Positions 1 through 8,479 of a stretch of DNA of 64,000 bases are shown piece by piece (within the stretch, counting starts at the first letter, position 1; every line of letters begins with the position of its first letter). A program made the position numbers and the translations under genes. The stretch comes from CAZDUS01 sp964609375 (GTDB lineage Bacteria > Verrucomicrobiota > Kiritimatiellia > CAIKKV01 > CAITUY01): assembly GCA_964609375.1 (NCBI GenBank), contig CAZSSA010000002.1, positions 3,684 to 67,683 of the forward strand, written 5' to 3'. The notes under the pieces were generated by a model. It ran no database searches, was not told where the DNA came from, and saw only the letters and a list, made by a program, of their open reading frames with translations.

Positions 1-144
1 TGCCAGTTCCATCCTGAATTTCAATCAACGCCGCTGCGGGCACACCCCTTGTTCCGGGGGTTTGTGGAGGCGGCAGTGCGCCAGAGGGGTAAGGGCGAAT
101 CAAAGAAGCACAAGCGGGGCGGTCGTCCCGGAAAAGAGATGTAA
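1..144 (+). CDS. pyrG: CTP synthase, C-terminal end (partial)
   Basis: Only the last 47 codons and the TAA stop are in the window; the gene begins upstream. The peptide opens CQFHPEFQSTPLRAHPLF. This matches the end of the glutamine amidotransferase domain of CTP synthase, where the catalytic His and Glu lie in the FHPEF motif. The enzyme makes CTP from UTP, ATP and glutamine. A basic, Lys/Arg-rich tail of about 20 residues follows the conserved domain. It lies 6 nt upstream of carB, so the two pyrimidine genes are probably cotranscribed. The PEFxSxP-HPLF pattern separates it from CarA, which is also an amidotransferase and could be expected next to carB. Confidence 0.88.
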   Translation, partial: CQFHPEFQSTPLRAHPLFRGFVEAAVRQRGKGESKKHKRGGRPGKEM

Positions 145-150
145 ACGAAT

Positions 151-3100
151 ATGCCGAAGCGAACCGACATTAAGAAGATCATGTTAATCGGGTCCGGTCC
201 TATTGTGATCGGGCAGGCTTGTGAATTCGACTATTCAGGTGTGCAGGCGTGCAAATCCCTGAAGGAGGAGGGCTATGAAGTCGTGCTGGTGAACAGCAAT
301 CCGGCAACCATCATGACGGACCCTGAATTTGCGGACCGGACGTATATTGAGCCGCTGAAGGCAGATATCCTGCGCGAAATCATCCGGCGCGAACGGCCGG
401 ATGCATTATTGCCGACCCTTGGCGGACAGACGGCGTTGAATCTTGGGATTGAGTTGCACGATATGGGCATACTCAAGCGCTATGGCGTAGAGATGATTGG
501 CGCCAAGGCGGAAGTGATTCGGAAGGCCGAAGATCGCGCCTTGTTCAAGGCGGCCATGCAGAAGATTGGTCTCGACCTGCCGGTGAGCGGCTCGGCGCAT
601 TCCCTGGAAGAAGCCATGGCGGTGCGCGAAAGAATCGGTGCCTATCCAGTGGTCATAAGGCCGGGTTTTACGTTGGGTGGAACCGGTGGGGGAATTGCGC
701 GGAATGATAAGGAGTTCGAAGAAATTGTCCGACGCGGTCTCTTTTACAGTCCAACCTCCGAAGTGTTGATCGAGGAATCGGTGCTCGGATGGAAAGAGTT
801 TGAACTGGAAGTGATGCGCGATTGCAAGGATAACTGCGTCATTGTTTGTTCCATTGAGAATATTGACCCGATGGGAGTGCATACGGGTGACAGCATTACC
901 GTTGCACCGGCGCAAACATTGACAGACCGCGAGTACCAGCGCATGCGGGATGCCTCCCTTGCTGTGATGCGCGAAATCGGGGTGGATACAGGCGGATCGA
1001 ATGTGCAATGGGCGCTTAACCCGACCAATGGCCGCATGGTCATTATCGAAATGAATCCGCGGGTATCCCGGTCGAGCGCACTGGCTTCCAAGGCAACCGG
1101 ATTCCCGATCGCGAAAATTGCGGCCAAGCTGGCGATCGGCTATACGTTGGATGAATTGCGCAATGATATTACCCGTGAAACTCCGGCTTGTTTTGAACCT
1201 TCCATTGATTACGTGGTCACCAAAATGCCGCGATTTGCCTTCGAGAAGTTCCCTGGCGTGGATAGCCGGCTTGGAACGCAAATGAAGTCTGTGGGCGAGG
1301 CGATGAGTATTGGGAAGACGTTCAAGCAATCGTTCCAAAAAGCCTGCCGGTCACTGGAGATTGGTCGATTCGGGTATGGTGCTGATGCCAAGGATGCGGC
1401 CTTTGAAGCGATGGATGACGCCAAGGTAGAATCTGAATTGGAACGCCCCAATGCTATGCGTGTATTTGTGATCCGAGCGGCATTCAGGCGAGGCTGGAGT
1501 GTTGAGCGAATTCAGAAGATAACCGGGATGGATCCATGGTTCCTGCGTCATATGGAGGAATTGGTTGCGTTTACCTCGGAAATCAAGACGGCGGGGACAA
1601 TCGCAGGACTCAAAAATGATGAGGCCCTGTTCCGGCAGGTCAAGGAGATGGGGTATTCCGACCGACAGATCGCTTGGTTGCTGGGGTGCAAGGAAGCGGA
1701 GGTTCGTGAGGCGCGAGCGGCGATCAACCTTTTACCGGTCTACGGACTGGTGGATACTTGTGCGGCGGAATTCACTGCATTTACGCCTTACTTCTACTCG
1801 ACATATGGTGATGTGGATGAAAGCCGGCCCAGCACGAAGAAGAAGGTGATGATTCTTGGTGGCGGACCAAACCGTATCGGACAGGGAATTGAATTCGACT
1901 ACTGCTGCGTGCATGCCGCCTTTGCCTTGCATGAGGCTGGATTTGAAACCATCATGGTTAACAGCAACCCCGAAACGGTGTCGACGGATTATGACACAAG
2001 CGACCGGTTGTATTTCGAGCCGTTGACGTTGGAAGACGTCCTGAGCATCTATCAGCGTGAGCAGTGCTGGGGGGCTATTGTTCAGTTTGGCGGTCAGACG
2101 CCGTTGAACCTGGCTAAAGATCTGGAAGCCAATGGCGTTAATATAATCGGGACGAAACCGGCAAGTATTGAAGTGGCCGAGGATCGGGATCTTTTCCAGA
2201 AGATGATCAAGCGGCTCAAGATCAAGCAGCCAGAAAACGGAATGGCGACGACGGTTGATCAGGCTGAAGCCATTGCCGAACGAATCGGTTATCCGGTGCT
2301 GATGCGGCCTTCGTTCGTCCTGGGCGGGCGCGCCATGGTCATTGTCTATACTCGTGAAATGCTGCGTAAGTATATGGCTGAGGCGGTGGAAGTTTCCGAG
2401 ACGCGTCCGGTGTTGGTGGATCGTTATCTTGAGAATGCTGTAGAAGTGGATGTGGACTGCATTTCCGACGGAGAGACTTCCGTGATTGGATCAATCATGG
2501 AGCACGTTGAACTGGCTGGTATTCATTCCGGCGATAGTGCCTGCACGATTCCGCCGCCGACGTTGTCAGAGAGGATCAAAGATGAAATTCGTCGCTGTAC
2601 TTTGAAAATGGCCACTGAGCTCAAGGTGTGCGGGCTGATGAACGTGCAATATGCCATCAAGGACAATGAGGTGTATGTTCTTGAGGTGAATCCGCGTGCA
2701 TCGCGGACGGTGCCGTTTGTAAGCAAGGCGATTGGTGTGCCGCTGGCCAAGTTGGCGGCACTGGCCATGGCAGGATTCAAGCTCAAGGATATGGGCTTTA
2801 CCAGTGAGATTATTCCTCGGCATTTCTCCGTCAAGGAAGCGGTATTCCCGTTTGCGCGTTTTCCCGGGGTTGATGTTATCCTGACGCCGGAAATGAAGTC
2901 CACCGGGGAAGTCATGGGAATTGACAGCAGTGGCGGAATGGCTTTCCTGAAGAGTCAAATTGCGGCTGGAAACCCATTGCCGACGAAAGGAAATGTTTTC
3001 CTGAGCATGAGGAGTGAGGACAAGCAGGAAATGGTTCCCATTGCCAAGCGGTTACACGAGATGGGGTTTGTGATCTATGCCACGGTAGGGACAAGTACGT

Positions 3101-3462
3101 TACTGCGGGAGAACGGAATTCCTACCCATGCCTTGTTCCGAATATCCGAAGGACGTCCGAATGTGGTGGATTTGATTGAGGAGAAGCAGGTCCAGTGGAT
3201 AATTAATACTCCCTCCAGTGGACAGGTCCCGCGTATTGACGAAGTCAAGATGAGGTCCCATGCCGTTATCCGGAATATTCCGATAACGACAACGCTCCAC
3301 GGGTTGAGGGCGGCGTTAACCGGGCTTGAGGCCATGCGAGAATCCGATCATATTGAAGTGTGCAGTTTGCAGGAATTCCATCGTCATTCGCCGCGCATCA
3401 AGTTTCCCGCCTTGGTGGGAACTGACAAGTCTCCGCGGCGCAAGAGCCGGGTGAATGCCTGA
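151..3462 (+). CDS. carB: Carbamoyl-phosphate synthase large subunit
   Basis: The 1103-residue protein has the usual length and duplicated layout of CarB. The first ATP-grasp half (carboxyphosphate site) starts with KKIMLIGSGPIVIGQACEFD near residue 8. The second half (carbamate phosphorylation) starts with KKVMILGGGPNRIGQGIEFD near residue 566. An MGS-like allosteric domain follows from about residue 955. It makes carbamoyl phosphate from bicarbonate, ATP and ammonia supplied by CarA, feeding pyrimidine and arginine synthesis. It starts 6 nt after the pyrG stop, with only a weak ribosome site, which suggests translational coupling. carA is not in this window. Confidence 0.97.
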   Translation: MPKRTDIKKIMLIGSGPIVIGQACEFDYSGVQACKSLKEEGYEVVLVNSNPATIMTDPEFADRTYIEPLKADILREIIRRERPDALLPTLGGQTALNLGIELHDMGILKRYGVEMIGAKAEVIRKAEDRALFKAAMQKIGLDLPVSGSAHSLEEAMAVRERIGAYPVVIRPGFTLGGTGGGIARNDKEFEEIVRRGLFYSPTSEVLIEESVLGWKEFELEVMRDCKDNCVIVCSIENIDPMGVHTGDSITVAPAQTLTDREYQRMRDASLAVMREIGVDTGGSNVQWALNPTNGRMVIIEMNPRVSRSSALASKATGFPIAKIAAKLAIGYTLDELRNDITRETPACFEPSIDYVVTKMPRFAFEKFPGVDSRLGTQMKSVGEAMSIGKTFKQSFQKACRSLEIGRFGYGADAKDAAFEAMDDAKVESELERPNAMRVFVIRAAFRRGWSVERIQKITGMDPWFLRHMEELVAFTSEIKTAGTIAGLKNDEALFRQVKEMGYSDRQIAWLLGCKEAEVREARAAINLLPVYGLVDTCAAEFTAFTPYFYSTYGDVDESRPSTKKKVMILGGGPNRIGQGIEFDYCCVHAAFALHEAGFETIMVNSNPETVSTDYDTSDRLYFEPLTLEDVLSIYQREQCWGAIVQFGGQTPLNLAKDLEANGVNIIGTKPASIEVAEDRDLFQKMIKRLKIKQPENGMATTVDQAEAIAERIGYPVLMRPSFVLGGRAMVIVYTREMLRKYMAEAVEVSETRPVLVDRYLENAVEVDVDCISDGETSVIGSIMEHVELAGIHSGDSACTIPPPTLSERIKDEIRRCTLKMATELKVCGLMNVQYAIKDNEVYVLEVNPRASRTVPFVSKAIGVPLAKLAALAMAGFKLKDMGFTSEIIPRHFSVKEAVFPFARFPGVDVILTPEMKSTGEVMGIDSSGGMAFLKSQIAAGNPLPTKGNVFLSMRSEDKQEMVPIAKRLHEMGFVIYATVGTSTLLRENGIPTHALFRISEGRPNVVDLIEEKQVQWIINTPSSGQVPRIDEVKMRSHAVIRNIPITTTLHGLRAALTGLEAMRESDHIEVCSLQEFHRHSPRIKFPALVGTDKSPRRKSRVNA

Positions 3463-3487
3463 CAGTCAGGCTGAAGGAATGAAGTAG

Positions 3488-4102
3488 ATGAAAGAAGGGT
3501 ATACCAAGTTTTCCGCTTCATATTCCGGCGTGATGTCGCTGGGGGTGGATACGTTGGATGGGCTTAACGCCTGGCGTGAACGGTTGCGGGGGTTAGGGAT
3601 GATTGGCGCCTATGAGACCGGTGATCTTGCGGGCATTGGTTTTGGAAACCTGAGTTGCCGCACCGCGCGAGGGTTCCTGATTACAGCGACGGCGACGGGA
3701 CAACGACCAGTACTTGAGCCCCGTCACTACTGTGAGGTGGTGGCGGTATGGCCTGAGAAGAACGCCGTTTCGTTCCTAGCGCTCGATAAGGGGGTTACGC
3801 CATCCTCCGAATGCATGACGCATGGAGCGATTTATGCCGTAGATGCGGCCATTGGAGCTGTGATTCATGTGCATCATCACGTCCTGTGGAATCGGTTGAT
3901 GGATCGCTATCCAACGACTTCCAAGCGTGTGGAGTATGGAACGCCGGAGATGGGGCGTGAATTAATGCGGCTCTATCGGGAGAGCGACTTGCCGCGCCAG
4001 CGCATCGCCGTGATGGGAGGGCATGAAGATGGTATCATCGTGTTCGGGCGCGACATCGATGCGGCCGGGCAGGTACTTCTTGATGTGTTTCAACGCAGTT
4101 AA
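3488..4102 (+). CDS. Class II aldolase/adducin family protein
   Basis: A 204-residue protein of the zinc-dependent class II aldolase/adducin fold, the family of fuculose-phosphate aldolase, ribulose-phosphate epimerase AraD and MtnB. The loop GFGNLS is at residues 51-56, a catalytic-type SSE at 106-108, a zinc-binding HVHHH at 127-131, and a third histidine in GGHEDG at 177-182. The zinc ligands look intact, so an active lyase, epimerase or dehydratase is likely, but the substrate cannot be read from the sequence. It follows carB by 25 nt. Its stop codon overlaps the stop of the convergent exonuclease gene. Confidence 0.85.
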   Translation: MKEGYTKFSASYSGVMSLGVDTLDGLNAWRERLRGLGMIGAYETGDLAGIGFGNLSCRTARGFLITATATGQRPVLEPRHYCEVVAVWPEKNAVSFLALDKGVTPSSECMTHGAIYAVDAAIGAVIHVHHHVLWNRLMDRYPTTSKRVEYGTPEMGRELMRLYRESDLPRQRIAVMGGHEDGIIVFGRDIDAAGQVLLDVFQRS

Positions 4103-4848
4103 TTGGGGTTCAGGGAGAGCGGCTTGCCTCCGTATTGAGTGAACTCTGATATTAACATAGGCGCCGGCAATGTTTCCAAAGCTTTCAAAAAGAGGGCGGC
4201 CGTGCATTCTGCGTCCCATAGGGCACTGTGGAACTGCCGATCACGCGGAAGTGCGCTGGTGGGGCCATCCGCCAATTCCGGTGGGATCATGAGTGGACAG
4301 AGATCTCGGGTTAGATTCTCCAGTGCATAACTCCTGCGTTTGGGGAAGCATCGTTTGAACAGCCGCAGTGTGTCGTAGAGGGTAAGATTCGGCGGGGTGA
4401 GATTGTGGCGGTTGAGTTCGGCGACCATGAAACGGCGGTCAAACTTGGCGTTATGCGAAAGCAGAATGCCATCCTTAACAAAAGCAATGAACTGGGGGTA
4501 GACGATGGGGAAGGCCGGGGCATTGGAAACCATTTCCGTTGAGATTCCGTGAATGCGCTGTGATGAGGCGGGGATCGGAATGCCGGGGTTGATCAACCAC
4601 GTTTGACGATCCGTGATTTGCCCGTTATGGACTCGGATAGCAGCGAGCTCAATGACGTGATCCTTTAGTGGTGCCAGTCCAGTGGTTTCCGCGTCAAAAA
4701 CAATAAAGGTGGTTTCCTTCACGCTTTTTTCCTGGATGTGAGATGGGGGGGTGTTTTGCTCCGCCGGGAGTTTTGATAATAAGCATAGTGTCAACACTGC
4801 CAAGACATAGGGGATGGAAAGGGCGGATATCCTCATTTTGCCAGCCAT
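4099..4848 (-). CDS. DEDDh-type 3'-5' exonuclease (DnaQ-like) with N-terminal signal or anchor
   Basis: The 249-residue protein has a complete DnaQ/RNase T-type exonuclease domain from about residue 46. Metal and catalytic residues are D52 and E54 (VFDAETTGL), D137 (SHNAKFD) and H207 with D212 (HSALWDAE). Such enzymes trim DNA or RNA 3' ends, for example as polymerase proofreading subunits. Before the domain are about 30 residues with a basic start and a hydrophobic run (residues 8-24). This looks like a signal peptide or membrane anchor and is unusual for a proofreader. The start overlaps the pyrF 3' end by 16 nt; M5 is an alternative start that keeps the hydrophobic stretch. Domain assignment is firm; cell location is inference. 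Confidence 0.88.
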   Translation of the reverse strand: MAGKMRISALSIPYVLAVLTLCLLSKLPAEQNTPPSHIQEKSVKETTFIVFDAETTGLAPLKDHVIELAAIRVHNGQITDRQTWLINPGIPIPASSQRIHGISTEMVSNAPAFPIVYPQFIAFVKDGILLSHNAKFDRRFMVAELNRHNLTPPNLTLYDTLRLFKRCFPKRRSYALENLTRDLCPLMIPPELADGPTSALPRDRQFHSALWDAECTAALFLKALETLPAPMLISEFTQYGGKPLSLNPN

Positions 4849-5543
4849 GCTTGATCCAACTCGGACTGAATGCGGCGTGTGGCAGCGGCTGGGTCTGCGG
4901 CCTCCATAATGGGACGACCGACAACGAGGTAGCTGGCGCCTGCCTGAACGGCGACAGCAGGGGAGGCCACTCGTTTCTGGTCGCCGATGTCTGACCCGGC
5001 GGGGCGAATACCGGGTGTGACCAGGATCGGGGCAAGGCCGAATTCACGACGCAGGGCGGCGGCTTCCAGGACAGAGGTTACAACACCATCAATGCCGCAC
5101 TTCAAGGCTAGCTCCGTTAGGCGCAGGGCTTGGTCGCTGACAGAGCGCGAGATACCGAGATCAACGAAGTCTTCCTGTCCGAGACTGGTCAGGGTGGTAA
5201 CCGCTACAAGACGAGGGCGGTTAGGGCCAAAAGCGGCGGCGGCTTCAGCGGCGGCGGCGAGCATGGCGCGTCCGCCAATGGCATGGACGGTCATAAGAGA
5301 GGCACCAAGGGAGCCGGCGGCTGTCACGGAATTAGCCACGGTTCTGGGAATGTCATGGAGTTTCAGATCGAGAAAGATGTTCCTTTGGTCGGCGGCCAGG
5401 GTTCGGACTATGGAAGGTCCCTCGGCGGTGAAAAGTTCAAGTCCCACTTTAAACCATGATAACTCACGAGGAAGCGTTTTCAGCAGTTGGGGAATGGCTT
5501 CGGCTTTGGGTACATCGAGTGCAAGAATGATTTCCGGTTTCAT
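4833..5543 (-). CDS. pyrF: Orotidine 5'-phosphate decarboxylase
   Basis: The 236-residue protein has the length and TIM-barrel motifs of bacterial PyrF. These include the start IILALDVP, K32 in FKVGLELF, and the catalytic Asp-Lys-Asp array D59, K61, D64 in FLDLKLHDIP. The phosphate-binding end includes VTPGIRP and VVGRPI. It converts OMP to UMP, the last step of de novo pyrimidine synthesis, in keeping with pyrG and carB on the opposite strand nearby. Its 3' end overlaps the start of the exonuclease gene, so the two form a two-gene minus-strand unit. Confidence 0.96.
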   Translation of the reverse strand: MKPEIILALDVPKAEAIPQLLKTLPRELSWFKVGLELFTAEGPSIVRTLAADQRNIFLDLKLHDIPRTVANSVTAAGSLGASLMTVHAIGGRAMLAAAAEAAAAFGPNRPRLVAVTTLTSLGQEDFVDLGISRSVSDQALRLTELALKCGIDGVVTSVLEAAALRREFGLAPILVTPGIRPAGSDIGDQKRVASPAVAVQAGASYLVVGRPIMEAADPAAATRRIQSELDQAWLAK

Positions 5544-5656
5544 TGGGCCTCAAAAAGGGTTAACGGGTTGAGAACGGGATAGACATTAACGCAAGCAAGT
5601 TCTGGACTCGAGAAGAAAAGGCGACAGAAGAAAAGGCAGAAGGGGCGAAGTCATGA

Positions 5657-5685
5657 TTGTCGAATATAGGGATTTCGCCTATAAA
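5657..5685 (+). promoter_or_regulatory. Candidate sigma-70 promoter for a leaderless transcript
   Basis: A -35 box TTGTCG (5657-5662) and a -10 box TATAAA (5680-5685) are separated by 17 nt. Transcription would start about 7 nt further on, essentially at the ATG at 5692. The inverted repeat TATAGG-N7-CCTATA (5665-5683) overlaps the -10 box and could be an operator. No Shine-Dalgarno sequence precedes the ATG, which fits leaderless translation. Confidence 0.5.
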
Positions 5686-5691
5686 TAAGAC

Positions 5692-6423
5692 ATGAGATTC
5701 TTGTTATATAACGTAAGATATTGTGCGGGGATAGGGCGGCGGTTTCATATGCCGTTTCCGGGAAGCGGTTATCTTAAGCGTACCCATGAGATCTTAGACC
5801 AAGTCACATCATTTATCGGAACCGTAAAACCGGATATTGTCGGCCTTGTTGAAGTTGATGGGGGTTCGTTCAGGTCGGGGCGGGTTAACCAGGCTGAGCA
5901 CATAGCTTCTTCGTTGGGTCATTATCACTCGTTTGAGTCGAAGTATGGGGAACAATCCTGGGTTCGTTTTTTGCCGGTCGCCAACAAACAAGTGAATGCA
6001 TTCCTGACGAATGGAGTCATCCATGAAGAGCGGTTTTTGTATTTCGACCACGGGATTAAGCGACTGGTCATTCAGCTTGAGTTGGAAAACTTAACGTTGT
6101 TTCTTGTTCATCTCTCGATTCGTTTCAGGCATCGCCAGAATCAGCTCTGTGAATTGTATTCCCTGCTCAAGGACGTCAAAAAGCCATATCTGGTGGCGGG
6201 AGATTTCAATGTTTTCTGGGGAGACCCGGAGATTGAGCTCTTCCTGGCGGCCACGGGATTACAAAGTGCCAATAAACAGGGGGCCCCGACATACCCAAGT
6301 TGGGCGCCGAAGCGGGAACTGGATTTTATCCTGCACAGCCCGGGAATCAAGGTAACAACGCTTGAGATTCCGCAGGTAACGTTTTCGGATCATTTGCCCT
6401 TAATTTGTGATTTTGAAGTTTAG
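5692..6423 (+). CDS. Endonuclease/exonuclease/phosphatase (EEP) family protein
   Basis: The 243-residue protein has the full set of EEP (DNase I-like) motifs: N7 in LLYNVRY, E54 in GLVEVD, H140 in LVHLS, D171 and N173 in AGDFNVFWGD, D211 in ELDFIL, and D233-H234 in SDHLP. Members cleave phosphodiester or phosphomonoester bonds in DNA, RNA, inositol phosphates or sphingomyelin. There is no signal peptide, and the substrate cannot be told from the sequence. The start is fixed by the motif spacing and by the promoter directly upstream. The stop codon overlaps that of the convergent protease gene. Confidence 0.87.
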   Translation: MRFLLYNVRYCAGIGRRFHMPFPGSGYLKRTHEILDQVTSFIGTVKPDIVGLVEVDGGSFRSGRVNQAEHIASSLGHYHSFESKYGEQSWVRFLPVANKQVNAFLTNGVIHEERFLYFDHGIKRLVIQLELENLTLFLVHLSIRFRHRQNQLCELYSLLKDVKKPYLVAGDFNVFWGDPEIELFLAATGLQSANKQGAPTYPSWAPKRELDFILHSPGIKVTTLEIPQVTFSDHLPLICDFEV

Positions 6424-8381
6424 CTTACTTTCTGGCCGGGAAGGAAAGGAGGGGTTGGGCAGTCCAACGCGTCGGCAATGGCTCTTAGTACTTCGCCCTC
6501 TTCCGTCGTGATCATGCCATCCGTGGTTGCGGCATCAACTGCTGCTGCAATGATCTTCTCCTTTAGGGATGGAGCCGCTTCCACCAGGCGATCCAGCGCC
6601 GTATCCAACTCTTTCAATGAGGCGTGTTTCTGCGTCAATAGTGTGCCGAGGGGTAAGGCATCGAGTCTAAGGGACCCGCGTGCAAATGCCGTTTCGGCAT
6701 GGGTTTGATTGCTGGAGCCAAACCAGGCGACAACCGAAAGCAGTATTGTGCATTCACTCGTGAGATCAGACAACGAGGTGAATCGGACAGAGGGGCGCTT
6801 ACTGATCCCGTGAAGTGTATCCAGATTGCGCAACGTCATGCGGAGAATTGCATATTCGAGCAGGGAAATTTCGTTATCCGTGGAGGCGAGATGGAGCAGA
6901 TTGTCCCTGAATTCTCGATAGTGGGCGGCTGTGAGGTGACGGAGTGTGGCGATAGCCAATTCGGCAACAGGTAACCGGAGTTCGGGGCGGAGCGTGTGCA
7001 GTTCACTGGCAAGTGCTAGTGCATCCCTATGGACGGCCGGGGCGGCATGGGTGGACAGATAATCCAGTTGTCCTTTACATAACGTCGTGTGATCAAGATT
7101 CATAACCAGCCCGTAGACGATGGCCTGTGCCCCACTGGAGTGGCGGACTGCTTGCAGGATTTCCGGTGGCATAACGGTCAGAAGTGTGGAGGCATAGTCC
7201 AAGGCGCCGGGTTGCAGGGTGCCCACATCGGCAACAATACGTTGCGGCGTGACAGCATGGGTGGGGGATGCGGATGAAGGGATGGAGGGTGGGGTAGTAG
7301 AGGACGCCAACCCCATAACGGTTGATGAATCGGGCATATGGGGGGCGGCCGTCTTGATGGAACCATCAAAGGAACTATCTATACGGCGAATGCGTTCATC
7401 CAGAGGAGGGTGGGTGGCGAGCAGATTAAACAGAGAGAAGCCAACGCCATTGGCGAAGAACAGGTGGCTGGCCTCCTCGGCGTGGGTATTCTGGACACGG
7501 GAGCCGGATGATAAAGCACCTATCTTCTGAAGGGCTGAAGAAAGGCCGAGTGGGTTGCGGGTGAACTGAACAGCGGAGGCATCGGCAAGGAACTCACGCT
7601 GACGGGAAACGGCACTCTTGATGAGTTTGGCGAAGAACACTCCGATGTAGCCGATAATCATGGTGGCCAAGCCGAGGATGGCGATGGCGGCAGCCGGTCC
7701 GCCGCCTTTGCGGTCACGGGATGAACGGTGCCGGGAGGAATTGGCGGTAATCCTGAACATCCAATAGCCGACAAGGGCAATGACCAGTATTCCGTTCAGG
7801 ACTCCGATCAGGCGGATGTTCAGGCGCATGTCGCCATTCAGGATATGGCTGAATTCGTGACCAATGACGCCTTGCAACTCTTCACGGTTAAAGTGATCCA
7901 GTGCGCCACGGGTTACCGCGATGACGGCGTCCGACGTGGAGATGCCGGCGGCAAACGCATTGATGCCGGGTTCGTGATCAAGAACGAATACCTTTGGAAT
8001 GGAGGTGCCGGAGGCAATTGCTATTTCTTCGACGACGTTAAGGAGACGCTTTTCGGATAGATTAGTGGTGTCTGGTAAGATCGGACGACCATCCAGCATC
8101 AGGGCGACGGCCTCGCCGCCTGAGGAGAGGCTCATAACCTTGTAAACGGTGCCCCCTCCAACGAGTGCAAGAAGGGTAGCCGACACCATAAGGAACAGGG
8201 ATGGATCCCATAGCCGGTTCCACTGGATGGAGCCATCGGGCAATGAAGTGCTTCCCCTGAGGAGAATGAATGCGGCAACGCCATAAATGGCCATGATGAT
8301 AAGAGTGACCGCCACCGCATAGTAGGCGATCAGCAATCCCGTCTGACGCCGGGCTGCTTCCTGGTGTTCAAAGAAATTCAT
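6420..8381 (-). CDS. Membrane M48 family zinc metalloprotease with TerB-like C-terminus
   Basis: Counting from the MNFFEHQ start gives 653 residues, against roughly 290 for plain HtpX. Membrane segments lie near residues 16-41 and 60-80, with two more after the active site. The zinc motif HEFSH is at 175-179, and the third ligand is probably the Glu of REFLADASAVQF. After the protease come about 300 residues that are not typical of HtpX. They end in a helical segment resembling a TerB/DjlA-type domain (DGMITTEEGEVLRAIADAL). Such proteases act in membrane protein quality control. The ORF is open to an ATG at 8426, but MNFFEHQ is the conserved family start, so 8381 was chosen; neither start has a good ribosome site. 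Confidence 0.9.
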   Translation of the reverse strand: MNFFEHQEAARRQTGLLIAYYAVAVTLIIMAIYGVAAFILLRGSTSLPDGSIQWNRLWDPSLFLMVSATLLALVGGGTVYKVMSLSSGGEAVALMLDGRPILPDTTNLSEKRLLNVVEEIAIASGTSIPKVFVLDHEPGINAFAAGISTSDAVIAVTRGALDHFNREELQGVIGHEFSHILNGDMRLNIRLIGVLNGILVIALVGYWMFRITANSSRHRSSRDRKGGGPAAAIAILGLATMIIGYIGVFFAKLIKSAVSRQREFLADASAVQFTRNPLGLSSALQKIGALSSGSRVQNTHAEEASHLFFANGVGFSLFNLLATHPPLDERIRRIDSSFDGSIKTAAPHMPDSSTVMGLASSTTPPSIPSSASPTHAVTPQRIVADVGTLQPGALDYASTLLTVMPPEILQAVRHSSGAQAIVYGLVMNLDHTTLCKGQLDYLSTHAAPAVHRDALALASELHTLRPELRLPVAELAIATLRHLTAAHYREFRDNLLHLASTDNEISLLEYAILRMTLRNLDTLHGISKRPSVRFTSLSDLTSECTILLSVVAWFGSSNQTHAETAFARGSLRLDALPLGTLLTQKHASLKELDTALDRLVEAAPSLKEKIIAAAVDAATTDGMITTEEGEVLRAIADALDCPTPPFLPGQKVS

Positions 8382-8479
8382 GAGGTGACTATACGCGAAA
8401 AGGGGTGGCGGGAAAAAGCTTTTCATTTAAGGGCGGGCATTCATAATGTGGCCACCTATACAGACAAGGAGCGCGGTTT

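Noticed and set aside
1..144. Reading the partial gene before carB as carA
   Set aside because: The peptide FHPEFQSTPLRAHPLF matches the end of CTP synthase; CarA normally ends with a GHPEASPGPHD-type motif.
406..1338. 310-codon open frame antisense to carB
   Set aside because: It is a shadow of the strongly conserved carB frame, is rich in His and Arg, and shows no recognisable domain.
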